Below are positions 26,767-35,824 of a DNA stretch of 64,000 nucleotides, piece by piece. The notes beneath the pieces were generated by a model. That model was not told where the DNA came from, searched no databases, and saw only the letters and a program-made list of their open reading frames with translations. Every line of letters starts with the position of its first letter. The stretch's first letter is position 1. The DNA lies in assembly GCA_022565665.1 (NCBI GenBank), contig JAIUMI010000002.1:186001-250000 (forward strand), given 5' to 3'. The position numbers and the translations under genes are program-made. The stretch is from Glycocaulis sp. GTDB taxonomy: Bacteria > Pseudomonadota > Alphaproteobacteria > Caulobacterales > Maricaulaceae.

Positions 26767-29445
26767 TTAGGCCGCAGCGCGCTGGCGCAGCACGTAGTGC
26801 AGGATCCCGCCATTGCGGAAGTAATCGAGCTCATTCTCGGTATCGATGGCGGCGCGCAGAGTCACCGTCTTCACCGAGCCGTCCGCCTTTGTGATGGTCG
26901 CCTTGACATCGCCGCGCGGGGTGATGGAGGAGACGCCTTCCAGCGTCACGGTCTCATCGCCTTTCAGACCCAGCGACTCCCAGCTCTCACCATCCTTGAA
27001 GACCAGCGGCAGAACGCCCATCCCGATCAGGTTGGAGCGGTGGATACGCTCGAAGCTCTCGGTGATGACCGCCTTCACGCCCAGCAGGCGCGTGCCCTTG
27101 GCCGCCCAGTCACGCGAGGAGCCCGTGCCGTATTCCTTGCCGCCGAAGACGACCAGCGGGCGGCCCTCTTCCATGTATTTCATGGCGGCGTCATAGATCG
27201 GCATCTGTTCGCCTGACGGGTGATGGACCGTCACCCCGCCCTCAACGCCCGGCACCATCTGGTTCTTGATGCGGATATTGGCGAACGTGCCGCGCATCAT
27301 CACATCGTGATGGCCCCGGCGCGCGCCATAAGAGTTGAAGTCCAGCGGCTCGACGCCATTGGTCTGCAGCCATTGCCCGGCGGGGCTTGCCGCCTTGATG
27401 GAGCCGGCCGGCGAGATGTGGTCGGTGGTGATGCTATCGCCAAACAGGCCCAGAATACGCGCGCCCTTCACATCACCGGGCGCGGTCACGTCGGTGGACA
27501 TGCCCTCAAAGAAGGGCGGGTTGGCGACATAGGTGGAGTCCGGCCAATCGTAAGTGAGGCCCGCACCGGCCTCGATTTTCTGCCAGTAGGTATCGCCCTT
27601 GAAGACGTCGGCATATCGGCTGGCAAACATCTCCGGCGTCACGGCCGAGCGGACCACTTCGGCGATCTCTGCCGAAGTCGGCCAGATGTCTTTCAGATAA
27701 ACCGGCTCATTGGCGTCATCATAGCCGATCGGGTCTTCGGTGAGGTTGATATTCATCGTGCCGGCGAGCGCATAGGCGACGACCAGAGGCGGGCTCGCCA
27801 GATAGTTGGCGCGCACGTCCGGATTGACCCGGCCTTCGAAATTGCGGTTACCCGACAGGACAGAGCAGGCCACCAGGTCGCCGGTCGAGATCGCCTTGGA
27901 GATCTTCTCGGGCAGCGGGCCGGAATTGCCGATACAGGTCGTGCAGCCATAGCCGACAAGGTTGAAGCCCAGCGCGTCAAGATCGTCCTGCAGACCGGCG
28001 CGCAACAGATAGTCGGTGACGACTTGGCTGCCGGGAGCCAGTGAAGTCTTCACCCAGGGCTGCACCTTGAGGCCACGCTTGACGGCATTGCGGGCCAGAA
28101 GCCCCGCACCCAGCATGACAGACGGGTTGGAGGTATTGGTGCACGAGGTGATCGCCGCGATCACGACACTGCCATGGCCGACCGAGTATTCTTCACCCTC
28201 GACGCGCACCTGACGGGCACCGTCTTCCAGTTTCTTGAACTCGGAATCGAGCACCTTGGCGAATTCGTCAGCCGCATCGGCGAGCGCGACGCGATCCTGC
28301 GGACGCTTCGGTCCGGCCAGAGACGGTTCAACCGAGGCCAGATCAAGGTGCAGCGTATCGGTATAGACAGGATCGTCCTTGCGCTCGGGGCGGAACATGC
28401 CCTGCGCCTTGGAGTACTGCTCCACCAGCTTCACGCGCGCGGCGTCGCGGCCGGTGGAGGCAAGGTAGGCGAGCGTTTCGTTGTCTACGGGGAAGAAGCC
28501 GCAGGTCGCGCCGTATTCCGGGGCCATATTGGCGATAGTGGCCGCGTCTTCCAGTGACAGGCTATCAAGGCCCGCACCATAGAATTCCACGAACTTGCCG
28601 CCCACGCCCTTCTTGCGCAGCATCTGCACTACGGTGAGCACGAGGTCTGTCGCCGTCGCGCCCTCGGGCAGCTTGCCGGTCAATTTGAAGCCGATCACTT
28701 CCGGGATCAGCATGGAGACAGGCTGGCCGAGCATGGCCGCTTCAGCCTCGATGCCGCCCACGCCCCAGCCGAGCACCGCAAGACCGTTGATCATGGTGGT
28801 GTGGCTGTCGGTGCCGACCAGCGTGTCGGGGAAAGCGTAGGTGACGCCGTCCTCATCCTTCGTCCAGACGGTCTGGGCGAGGTATTCAAGGTTCACTTGG
28901 TGGCAGATGCCCGTGCCCGGCGGGACGACGCGGAAATTGTCAAACGCGCTCGCGCCCCATTTGAGGAACTTGTAGCGCTCGCCATTGCGCTCGTATTCGC
29001 GCTCCACATTGCGCTGGAAGCTGTCAGCGCCACCGAAATAGTCCACCATCACCGAGTGGTCGATCACCAGATCAACCGGCACCAGCGGGTTGACGCTTTT
29101 CGGGTCACCGCCCAGCGCCTTCGTGGCGTCGCGCATGGCGGCCAGGTCCACCACCGCCGGCACGCCGGTGAAATCCTGCATCAGCACGCGCGCCGGGCGG
29201 TACTGGATCTCGTGGTCAGACTTGCCGGTCTTCACCCATGCGGCCACCGCCTCGATATCGGCCCTGGTGACGGTGCGCCCGTCTTCAAAGCGTAGCAAGT
29301 TTTCCAGAAGGACTTTGAGCGTATAGGGCAGCTTCGACACGCCGGAGAGGCCGTTTTTCTCGGCCTCTTTCAGATCGAAATAGACGTAAGTCTTGCCATC
29401 AACGCTCATCTCGCGGCGGCATTTGAAGCTGTCCAGGGAAGCCAT
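26767..29445 (-). CDS. acnA: Aconitate hydratase A
   Basis: An 892-residue TCA-cycle enzyme interconverting citrate and isocitrate through a [4Fe-4S] cluster. The cluster ligands are in [11 protein letters not shown] and [12 protein letters not shown], and the swivel-domain signature is [11 protein letters not shown]. The ATG at 29445 (MASLDSFKC) has AAGGA 9 nt upstream; an ATG at 29460 would be the only alternative. Length is normal for AcnA. Single gene, with a terminator downstream and the divergent ccm cluster upstream. Confidence 0.97.
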   Translation of the reverse strand: MASLDSFKCRREMSVDGKTYVYFDLKEAEKNGLSGVSKLPYTLKVLLENLLRFEDGRTVTRADIEAVAAWVKTGKSDHEIQYRPARVLMQDFTGVPAVVDLAAMRDATKALGGDPKSVNPLVPVDLVIDHSVMVDYFGGADSFQRNVEREYERNGERYKFLKWGASAFDNFRVVPPGTGICHQVNLEYLAQTVWTKDEDGVTYAFPDTLVGTDSHTTMINGLAVLGWGVGGIEAEAAMLGQPVSMLIPEVIGFKLTGKLPEGATATDLVLTVVQMLRKKGVGGKFVEFYGAGLDSLSLEDAATIANMAPEYGATCGFFPVDNETLAYLASTGRDAARVKLVEQYSKAQGMFRPERKDDPVYTDTLHLDLASVEPSLAGPKRPQDRVALADAADEFAKVLDSEFKKLEDGARQVRVEGEEYSVGHGSVVIAAITSCTNTSNPSVMLGAGLLARNAVKRGLKVQPWVKTSLAPGSQVVTDYLLRAGLQDDLDALGFNLVGYGCTTCIGNSGPLPEKISKAISTGDLVACSVLSGNRNFEGRVNPDVRANYLASPPLVVAYALAGTMNINLTEDPIGYDDANEPVYLKDIWPTSAEIAEVVRSAVTPEMFASRYADVFKGDTYWQKIEAGAGLTYDWPDSTYVANPPFFEGMSTDVTAPGDVKGARILGLFGDSITTDHISPAGSIKAASPAGQWLQTNGVEPLDFNSYGARRGHHDVMMRGTFANIRIKNQMVPGVEGGVTVHHPSGEQMPIYDAAMKYMEEGRPLVVFGGKEYGTGSSRDWAAKGTRLLGVKAVITESFERIHRSNLIGMGVLPLVFKDGESWESLGLKGDETVTLEGVSSITPRGDVKATITKADGSVKTVTLRAAIDTENELDYFRNGGILHYVLRQRAAA

Positions 29446-29661
29446 GCTTGCATCCTTCATCAAGGGGCCGGGCCTGCCTTGAGCCTCCGGCGAAGAGGGA
29501 AGCCGGGAGGGCGGGGCAGGTGGAAGTGTGACGGGGCGGGCCAGTGGCGCTACCGGACACTGCAAATCCCGCCTTCGGCGGGCCTTTTAGCCCTGTCACG
29601 CGCGCGCCGCAATGCCACGCCCCCATTCCGTACACGCGGCTTTCACGCTAGGGCTTTTGCG

Positions 29662-30261
29662 ATGAGCATGCCTGCCGCCCTCCAAGTCAGCAATCTTGCC
29701 CTCTCGCGCGGCGGGCGGACCCTGCTGCGCGGGCTGTCGATTATGCTTGAAGCCGGCGAGGCGCTGGTGCTGACCGGGCCGAATGGCACCGGAAAAACCA
29801 CGCTATTGCGCGCCATTGCGGGCCTTGTCCGGCCTGATGAGGGGGACATCATCGCTCCGCCTCTGGCTTATCTGGGTCACGGCGAGGCGCTCAAACCCTC
29901 AGAGACCGTGATCGACGCTATCAGCTTTGCTGCGCGCCTGCACGGCCATGTCTGGGGAGACGGCAAGGGCGATGTGCGTATGGATGCGCTGAACGCCATG
30001 GGGCTGTCAAAGCGCGTCCTGCACACTTGCGGCCAGCTATCGGCCGGGCAGAAGCGCCGCCTCGCGATCGCGCGCCTGACCCTGCAGGAAGAGGCGCGCC
30101 TTTGGCTGATGGATGAGCCTGCTGCGCCGCTGGACGCTGCTGGCCGCGCCCTGCTCGCTGATCTGGTGGCGGATTTCCGCAAAGGCGGCGGCATGGTGAT
30201 CGCGGCAACGCATACCGGTCTTGGCTGGACGGATGCGCAGGCGCTGGAGCTGCGCCCATGA
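29662..30261 (+). CDS. ccmA: Heme exporter ATP-binding protein
   Basis: A 199-residue ABC ATPase that drives release of heme from CcmC/CcmE in cytochrome c maturation. Walker A is GPNGTGKTT, the signature is LSAGQKRRLAIARL and Walker B is RLWLMDEP. The start MSMPAALQVSNL at 29662 is chosen because an earlier reading lacks family similarity. Stop overlaps the ccmB start as ATGA. First gene of ccmAB...CDG. Confidence 0.95.
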   Translation: MSMPAALQVSNLALSRGGRTLLRGLSIMLEAGEALVLTGPNGTGKTTLLRAIAGLVRPDEGDIIAPPLAYLGHGEALKPSETVIDAISFAARLHGHVWGDGKGDVRMDALNAMGLSKRVLHTCGQLSAGQKRRLAIARLTLQEEARLWLMDEPAAPLDAAGRALLADLVADFRKGGGMVIAATHTGLGWTDAQALELRP

Positions 30262-30926
30262 AGGCGCTCCGGGCGGTGTTCGTGCGCGAATGGAGGCTTG
30301 CCAGCGCGGGCGGAGGCGGACCGGCCGGTCCTGCCGCCTTCATGCTGGCCGCATTGGCACTGGTGCCGCTGGCAATTGGCCCTGACCCGGATATCTTGCG
30401 CGCCGCCGCGCCCGGCGTCATCGCCTTTGCCGCGCTGCTGGCGAGCCTTCAGGGCGCAGAGCGTATGTTCGGCGATGATCTTTCCGACGGCACGCTGGAG
30501 CTCTATGCCCTCTCTCCGGTCTCCCTGACCGCCCTCTCCGCCATCAAGGCAGCGGCCTATGTCAGCGCCGTGCTCTGGCCCGCGCCGGTGATCGGGTTTG
30601 TCGCCGCCATGGCCTATGGCATGGACGGGCCGTCCGCCGGAGCGCTCAGTCTCGGCCTCGTCCTCGCCCTTCCCGGCCTAGCGCTGGTTTCCGGCTTTGC
30701 AGGGGCGCTGGCGGCAGGGGTGAAGCGGGCAGGCCTGCTCATCGCGCTCATCGCCGCGCCGCTGCAGGTGCCGCTTCTCGTGTTCGTGGCAGGAGTCGGA
30801 CGTGCCGCGCTGGAAGGCACAGGCCTCGCAGGCGCGAACCTGATGCTGGCGGGGGCCTTTTCGCTCGCCGCCCTCGCGCTCGCCCCGTTCGGCATGGCGG
30901 CGGCGCTGAAAGGGCGGCTGGAATAA
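30258..30926 (+). CDS. ccmB: Heme exporter permease CcmB
   Basis: A 222-residue inner-membrane protein with six hydrophobic segments, the permease half of the CcmAB transporter. The start FVREWRLASAGGG is the family N-terminus. LEGAERMFGDDLSDGTLELYALSPVS-like sequence (here LQGAERMFGDDLSDG) is the CcmB signature. A 296-bp gap with repeats separates it from ccmC, unusual for this operon. Confidence 0.94.
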   Translation: MKALRAVFVREWRLASAGGGGPAGPAAFMLAALALVPLAIGPDPDILRAAAPGVIAFAALLASLQGAERMFGDDLSDGTLELYALSPVSLTALSAIKAAAYVSAVLWPAPVIGFVAAMAYGMDGPSAGALSLGLVLALPGLALVSGFAGALAAGVKRAGLLIALIAAPLQVPLLVFVAGVGRAALEGTGLAGANLMLAGAFSLAALALAPFGMAAALKGRLE

Positions 30927-30936
30927 CGCATCACAT

Positions 30937-30976
30937 GTCATCCTCCGGCCGCGTAGCGGTCCGGGGGACCCATGCC
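30937..30976 (+). repeat. Intergenic repeat A, copy 2
   Basis: Matches the reverse complement of 26651-26690 at 39 of 40 bases; the one difference is a GCGTAGCGG / GCGAAGCGG change in the loop of the internal palindrome. Confidence 0.75.
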
Positions 30977-31079
30977 TGAGAGGTTTGAGCAAGCGGGCTC
31001 TTTGCAGGCATGGGTCACCCGCATGAAGCGGGTGATGACAATTCAATCGTTCTGCGCTCATCCCGGCGTGCAGCGCCGC

Positions 31080-31099
31080 AAGGGCGACCGCCCGCCCGC
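31080..31099. repeat. Intergenic repeat B, copy 2
   Basis: Identical to 26584-26603, in the same orientation. Both A and B therefore occur together at two gaps 4.3 kb apart. Confidence 0.7.
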
Positions 31100-31222
31100 A
31101 GCGATAGCGAGCCTGCGAGCGGCAAGCGAGGACCGGCCCCACGGATGTGGGGACGGACAAAAGAAACGGTGCGGCGCTGCGCCCGCTTGCGGATGATCGA
31201 TCCTCAGACTAGGTGAACCCCC

Positions 31223-31954
31223 ATGTGGAGCGCCTTTGCCAATCCTGAGCGTTTTGAGCGTCTGGCCGCGCGGCTGGTGCCGTGGTTCGGCTGGGGCGCG
31301 GTGATCCTGTTTGCCATTGGCCTGCCCTGGGCGCTGATCATTTCACCCCCGGACTATCAGCAGGGTGACACGGTGCGCATCATGTATGTGCACGTGCCAT
31401 CGGCCTGGCTCTCCATGGCCGCTTATGCGGGGCTGGGCGGGGCAAGCTTTGTCTACTTCATCTGGCGGCACAATGTCGCGGATCTGGCCGCGCAAGCGCT
31501 CGCGCCCATCGGGGCCGTATTTGCCTTCCTGACGCTTGCCACCGGATCGCTCTGGGGCCGGCCCATGTGGGGGACGTGGTGGGAATGGGATGCGCGCCTG
31601 ACCTCCATGCTGGTCCTGTTCCTTCTCTATCTCGGATACATGGCGCTCAGAGCCGCCATCGAGGATGAACGCCTGGCCGCACGGGCTGGCGCGATCCTCG
31701 CCATGGCGGGCCTCATCAATCTGCCGATCATCAAATTCTCCGTGGACTGGTGGAATACGCTGCATCAGCCTGCGAGCGTCATCCGCCTTGATGGCCCGAC
31801 CATTCATGCCAGCCAGCTCTGGCCGCTTCTGGTGATGGCGCTGGCCTTCACCGCGCTGATGACCGCGCTCGTCTTCATGAATGTGCGCAATATGAGCCTT
31901 GCAAGACGTGCCGAGGCCCGCGCCCGGCGCAAGATTGAAGGGGGAGAGGGCTGA
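31223..31954 (+). CDS. ccmC: Heme exporter protein CcmC
   Basis: A 243-residue six-helix inner-membrane protein of the heme handling family. WGxWWEWDxRLT is present as WGTWWEWDARLT (about 112-123), the tryptophan-rich heme-binding motif, and His residues flank it (HVPSAW and HQPASV). It hands heme to CcmE. The TGA overlaps the ccmD ATG by 1 nt. A GGTGAACCCCC segment precedes the start. Confidence 0.96.
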   Translation: MWSAFANPERFERLAARLVPWFGWGAVILFAIGLPWALIISPPDYQQGDTVRIMYVHVPSAWLSMAAYAGLGGASFVYFIWRHNVADLAAQALAPIGAVFAFLTLATGSLWGRPMWGTWWEWDARLTSMLVLFLLYLGYMALRAAIEDERLAARAGAILAMAGLINLPIIKFSVDWWNTLHQPASVIRLDGPTIHASQLWPLLVMALAFTALMTALVFMNVRNMSLARRAEARARRKIEGGEG

Positions 31955-32109
31955 TGGCCGAATTTCTCTCCATGGGCGGCTATGCGGTGTTTGTCTGGGG
32001 CAGTTATGGCCTCACGCTTGGCGGCGTCGCGCTGATCGTGTGGCTGGCCGCACGCCAGCGGGCAAAAGCCAAAGCCTGGCAGGCCATGACAGGCGAGGAC
32101 CAGCCATGA
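31954..32109 (+). CDS. ccmD: Heme exporter protein CcmD
   Basis: A 51-residue single-pass membrane protein that starts one base before the ccmC stop ends and overlaps the ccmG start as ATGA. It has MAEFLSMGGYAVFVWGSYG, then a hydrophobic helix (LTLGGVALIVWLAA) and a basic tail (RQRAKAKAW), the standard CcmD plan. CcmD holds CcmABC together and helps release holo-CcmE. Too short for default gene-finding cut-offs. Confidence 0.9.
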   Translation: MAEFLSMGGYAVFVWGSYGLTLGGVALIVWLAARQRAKAKAWQAMTGEDQP

Positions 32110-32657
32110 ATCGTATCGTGCTCTGGGCGCCACTGGCCTCAATCGCCGTATTGCTGGCGGTATTCGCGATTGCGCTTCTGGCCCGGCCCGAAGGCACGCC
32201 CGGCGATCCGATGACGGGCCGGGAAGTGCCGCCCATGGCGCTGCAACCTGTCAGCCCGGACTTCGTGTTCTTCGATCCGGGGACGATTGAAGGCCCTTAC
32301 GTGCTGAATATCTGGGCGAGCTGGTGCGCGCCCTGCCGGATCGAGCATCCGTTACTGACCGAGCTGTCGCAGAGCGGTATTCCGATACACGGCATCACCT
32401 ATGCCGACCGGCCGGAAAACAGCCGCGCCTTCCTGCAGCAGCTCGGCAATCCCTTCACCTCGCTCGCCAGCGATCCTGACCGGCGGGCCTCGCTTGATCT
32501 GGGTGTCACCGGCGCGCCGGAAACCTTCGTGGTGGATGGTAATGGCGTGATCCGCGCGCGCTGGCGCGGGGCAATCACCGAGACGATCTGGGAGCGGCAC
32601 ATGGCCCCGGCCTGGCGGGCCGCCAGCCGGGAATGGGACGAGCGGGCGGGGAGCTGA
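32106..32657 (+). CDS. ccmG: Thiol:disulfide interchange protein CcmG (DsbE)
   Basis: A 183-residue membrane-tethered thioredoxin that keeps apocytochrome c cysteines reduced. An N-terminal helix (about 5-26) anchors it; the active site WCAPC is at 73-77. The GVTGAPETFVVDGNG segment carries the cis-Pro loop, as in CcmG. Starts in the ccmD stop. The cytochrome ligase genes ccmF, H and I and ccmE are not in this window. Confidence 0.95.
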   Translation: MNRIVLWAPLASIAVLLAVFAIALLARPEGTPGDPMTGREVPPMALQPVSPDFVFFDPGTIEGPYVLNIWASWCAPCRIEHPLLTELSQSGIPIHGITYADRPENSRAFLQQLGNPFTSLASDPDRRASLDLGVTGAPETFVVDGNGVIRARWRGAITETIWERHMAPAWRAASREWDERAGS

Positions 32658-32673
32658 AGCACGGTCCGGCCAG

Positions 32674-33186
32674 CTACTTCTTCTTTTTCTTCTTCTTTTT
32701 CTTGTCCTTGCCGTCCTTCTTGGACTTCTTGGCCTTCGGATCGGCCTCCGGGTCGAGCGCCCGGGAAATGCGCATCAGCGCCTCGACGAAATTGGCCCGC
32801 TTGTTCTTCGGCAGAGCCGACAGGATGGCTTCATCGGCCGCTGCAGCGCCCGCAATCGCGGTAGCGTAGAGCGCCCGGCCCTCATCGGTCAGCTTGACGG
32901 CATTGGCCCGGGCATCACCGGGCGCGCGTTCGCGTGCAACGAGCCCTTTCGTGGCCATGCGGCTGACCAGCTCTGCAAGGGTGGACCGGTCGATTCCGGT
33001 GCGCTGGACAAGAGCGGTCTGGGTCTGTCCGTCTTCCTCGCTCAGCGCGCTAAGGAGCGCAAACTGGCGCTGGGTGATCTCCACCCCGCCTGTCGCGGTC
33101 GAGAACTGCTCGGACGCAAACTGCTGCGCACGGTGAAGGAGCTGGCCGGGCGAGGCGGCGAGGTCGAAAGACTTGCTTTCAGCCAT
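32674..33186 (-). CDS. MarR-family regulator with poly-lysine C-terminus
   Basis: A 170-residue MarR-type winged-helix protein. TQRQFALLSALSEEDGQTQTALVQRTGIDRSTLAELVSRM spans the recognition helix (about 38-78), and RERAPGDARANAVKLTDEG is the wing. The last ~20 residues are almost all Lys with a few Asp, Ser and Gly. This tail is not part of the MarR fold and may bind nucleic acid or be simple drift of a trinucleotide repeat (TTC/TTT on the plus strand). Target unknown; it faces the Nudix gene divergently, which may be regulated by it. Confidence 0.87.
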   Translation of the reverse strand: MAESKSFDLAASPGQLLHRAQQFASEQFSTATGGVEITQRQFALLSALSEEDGQTQTALVQRTGIDRSTLAELVSRMATKGLVARERAPGDARANAVKLTDEGRALYATAIAGAAAADEAILSALPKNKRANFVEALMRISRALDPEADPKAKKSKKDGKDKKKKKKKKK

Positions 33187-33307
33187 AACTTTCCCTTCAT
33201 CCGATGACTGACCTTTCTTTAACCTACACCCGAAATGTATCGGTTCAATGTCAGAACCTTCCCGATACGGATTGTGGTATTATGGCCGCGTTTCCCAGGA
33301 GATGGTG

Positions 33308-33847
33308 ATGCCCCCAGCCAAGCCCGACTTCCACGCCGCGATCCCCGAAGGCGATAACCGGGAACGGCGCATCTGCTCCACATGCGGATTCATCGACTAT
33401 GTGAACCCGAAAATCGTGGCAGGCGCGGTCGTCACCGATTGGGAGGGGCGGGTGCTGATGTGCCGGCGCGCGATAGAGCCGCGCTCCGGATTCTGGACGC
33501 TGCCCGCCGGCTTCATGGAACAGGGCGAAAGCGTGGAAGAGGCCGCCGTGCGCGAAGCCTGGGAGGAGGCCCGCGCGCGCATCGAGATCACCGATATTCT
33601 CGGCGTTTATTCCGTGCCCCGGATTTCACAGGTGCAGATCTTCTTCCGCGCAAGGCTGATGGAGCCCGCCATCAGTGCGGGTCCGGAGAGCCTGGAAGTC
33701 GGATTCTTCGCGCTGGATGCGGTGCCGGAAGACGAACTGGCCTTCCCGTCGGTACGCTGGGCGCTGGATGATCATATGGCCCGGCTGGGCCAGCAGCGCC
33801 CCGCCGCGGCTCTGCGCACCCAAACGAAAACCATCACGCCTTACTGA
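33308..33847 (+). CDS. Nudix hydrolase with N-terminal zinc-ribbon-like motif
   Basis: A 179-residue Nudix hydrolase. The Nudix box GFMEQGESVEEAAVREAWEEA (68-88) fits the consensus, with Ala in place of the terminal Gly. The N-terminus has CSTCGFIDYVNPK, as in enzymes that act on NADH or ADP-sugars. I chose the ATG at 33308, with AGGAG 6 nt upstream; longer readings start before the ribosome-binding site. Substrate unknown. Cytoplasmic. Two bases separate its stop from that of the serine hydrolase. Confidence 0.9.
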   Translation: MPPAKPDFHAAIPEGDNRERRICSTCGFIDYVNPKIVAGAVVTDWEGRVLMCRRAIEPRSGFWTLPAGFMEQGESVEEAAVREAWEEARARIEITDILGVYSVPRISQVQIFFRARLMEPAISAGPESLEVGFFALDAVPEDELAFPSVRWALDDHMARLGQQRPAAALRTQTKTITPY

Positions 33848-33849
33848 GC

Positions 33850-34983
33850 TTAGAGTCCCTCATAGGCCGCATTGATCAGGCGTACGGCGCGTTCGTCACC
33901 CACCAGCACGTCCATCTGCCGGTTCATGACATAGGCGCCGGACAGGCCTGTCACCGGGTCTGCAAAGGCGCATGAGCCGCCAAAGCCGTAATGGCCGACC
34001 GCGCTCGGTTCCGGCCCGAACCAGCCGCTATCACGGTTCACATTCACGCCCGCGCCAAAGGCGATGTCGAAGGGCAGGACCCGATCCTCGCCTTCCACCC
34101 GTATCGCCATTGCCTCTTTCACGACCGCTTCGCTGATCAGGCGCTCCCCGCGCAAGAGCCCGCCCGTGGCGAAGACGCTCATCAGCTCAGCAAGACCACG
34201 CGCCGTGGCGTGGGCGTTGGCGGCGGGAAACTCGGCCGTGCGCCATTCGGCTGGGCCTCTGCGCCCGGGCGAGGACCAGGGTTTGAGGAAGGCGGCTTCC
34301 TTCTCGGCGTTGATCTTGCCCAGATGCGGGGCGCGCGGCGGCAATACATGCTCGCCCGCCCGGCCATGCTCGGCCTCGGGAAGGCCGATCCAGACATCAA
34401 TGCCGCGCGGTCCGGCGATAATGTCTTTCAGGAGCTGACCCACGGTGCGCCCTTGCGGTTCGGCGCGGCGGACCGCGCCATCCGCCAGAAAGCCGAACGT
34501 TATCGGGTGATAGCCGGAGCCCTCACCCAGAGGCCACATGGGCGCCATGGCGGCAAGACGCGCCTCGATGAGATCGCGGTCAAACCAGTCACCCGGCTCC
34601 ATCTGGTCTGTGATGCCCGGCAGGCCCGCCTGATGGGAAAGGGCCTCGGCGAATGTGACCCCCGCCTTGCCTGCCGCGCCAAATTCCGGCCAGAGCGAGG
34701 CGAGCGGCGTGTCGTAGGACAGCCAGCCCTGATCGACGGCATAGGCGGTCACCAGCGCCGTGATCGCCTTGCCGGTGGAGAAGACCGGGATCAGCGTATC
34801 GGCCTGCCAGTCGCGCTCGCGCTTGCGGTCGGCATGGCCAGCATAAATGTCGATCAGCTTTTCGCCGTGCCGGTAGAGCGCGAAGGCCGCACCGATCTCG
34901 TTGCCGCCTGCGAAATTGGCCTCAAACGCGTCTGCAACCGCGTCAAAGCCGGGGGCAATGGTGCCTTGGATGTCTATGGTCAT
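33850..34983 (-). CDS. Beta-lactamase-fold serine hydrolase
   Basis: A 377-residue class C beta-lactamase/esterase VIII-type enzyme. SxxK is FSTGK (Ser69, Lys72). The domain otherwise follows the EstB-like carboxylesterase pattern, with AYAVDQGWLSYDTPLASLWPEFG and a late GHYGFGGS in which HxG replaces the KTG triad. There is no signal peptide, so it is probably a cytoplasmic esterase. Third gene of a likely operon with the upstream lipoprotein and pdxY. Confidence 0.88.
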   Translation of the reverse strand: MTIDIQGTIAPGFDAVADAFEANFAGGNEIGAAFALYRHGEKLIDIYAGHADRKRERDWQADTLIPVFSTGKAITALVTAYAVDQGWLSYDTPLASLWPEFGAAGKAGVTFAEALSHQAGLPGITDQMEPGDWFDRDLIEARLAAMAPMWPLGEGSGYHPITFGFLADGAVRRAEPQGRTVGQLLKDIIAGPRGIDVWIGLPEAEHGRAGEHVLPPRAPHLGKINAEKEAAFLKPWSSPGRRGPAEWRTAEFPAANAHATARGLAELMSVFATGGLLRGERLISEAVVKEAMAIRVEGEDRVLPFDIAFGAGVNVNRDSGWFGPEPSAVGHYGFGGSCAFADPVTGLSGAYVMNRQMDVLVGDERAVRLINAAYEGL

Positions 34984-34994
34984 GGAAACTGGCC

Positions 34995-35816
34995 CTAGCC
35001 CGCTGCCTTCGTCTGATCAAGTGCCTCCATGATCAGATCCTCCGCTCCTGCGGCGAGTGTGCGGCGGATCACGCGGTCGCAGACCTGCGCCAGATGCCCG
35101 GCCATCGGCTCGAACCCCATGCCGCCAAGCCGGGCTGTTAGGGCTTCGGCGGCGAGAAGGTCGCCCGTGCCGTGCGGCACGCCCTCAAGCCTGTCCACCT
35201 CGCTGGTGACCACCGCGTTGCCATCCACTGCGACCACAGCCAGACGCCCCGGCCCGGCGGGCACCGAAGTGGCGATGACCGGCTTGTTCAGGGTGCGGGC
35301 CGCAACCGCCGCCTCATCCGGGCGGGCAGCAGACCGGCCCGCCAGAAAGGCCAGCTCGAACGCATTGGGTGTGAGACAGTCCGCCAGCGGCACCAGACGA
35401 AGTTTGAGCGCCTGCGCGGTATCCGGGTGGATATAAAGCCCGTGCGCACTGCCATCGGGCACACCATCCCCGCAGATCGGATCAACCAGTACGAAGATGC
35501 CGGGCGCGCGCTCGCGCCCGCCTTCAATGAAACGCGCGGCCGCCTCCACCTGTGCGGGAGAGGCGAAATAGCCGGTCAGTATGGCGGTACAGGCGTCTAT
35601 ACTGCCGGAGCGGAGCAGTCCGTCGAGCGCACTCTGGAACACATCATCACTTACCGCCCCGCCACCGGGCGCGCCGAGTCCCGGATGGCGGCCGAACACT
35701 ACCGTGGGCACATGGGCAGGGGTGAAGCCTGCCCGCGAGAGCACATGCGCACTCACCCCGCCGCCGACCCGGCTGCCGGCGACCAGCGAGCTGAGAACAA
35801 TGATGGTCTTGTCCAT
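34995..35816 (-). CDS. pdxY: Pyridoxal kinase
   Basis: A 273-residue ribokinase-fold kinase that phosphorylates pyridoxal for PLP salvage. The start MDKTIIVLSSLVAGSRVGG has the PdxY-type opening; LTPNAFELAFLAG carries the ATP-site block and PHGTGDLLAA the GTGD anion hole with catalytic Asp. The gap to the upstream lipoprotein is 8 bp. PdxK rather than PdxY is possible. Confidence 0.88.
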   Translation of the reverse strand: MDKTIIVLSSLVAGSRVGGGVSAHVLSRAGFTPAHVPTVVFGRHPGLGAPGGGAVSDDVFQSALDGLLRSGSIDACTAILTGYFASPAQVEAAARFIEGGRERAPGIFVLVDPICGDGVPDGSAHGLYIHPDTAQALKLRLVPLADCLTPNAFELAFLAGRSAARPDEAAVAARTLNKPVIATSVPAGPGRLAVVAVDGNAVVTSEVDRLEGVPHGTGDLLAAEALTARLGGMGFEPMAGHLAQVCDRVIRRTLAAGAEDLIMEALDQTKAAG

Positions 35817-35824
35817 TGCGACGG

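Larger units (their letters stand above)
30927..31222. other. Repeat-rich gene-free island inside the ccm cluster
   Basis: This 296-bp spacer between ccmB and ccmC contains copy 2 of repeats A and B and a CCCCAC/GTGGGG hairpin around 31138-31154. No convincing coding sequence is present. It may hold a promoter for ccmCDG, but I cannot place boxes with confidence. Confidence 0.6.

Noticed and set aside
32679-32705. TTC/TTT-rich run that looks like a terminator tail after ccmG
   Set aside because: It encodes the lysine tail of the minus-strand MarR gene and has no GC stem before it.
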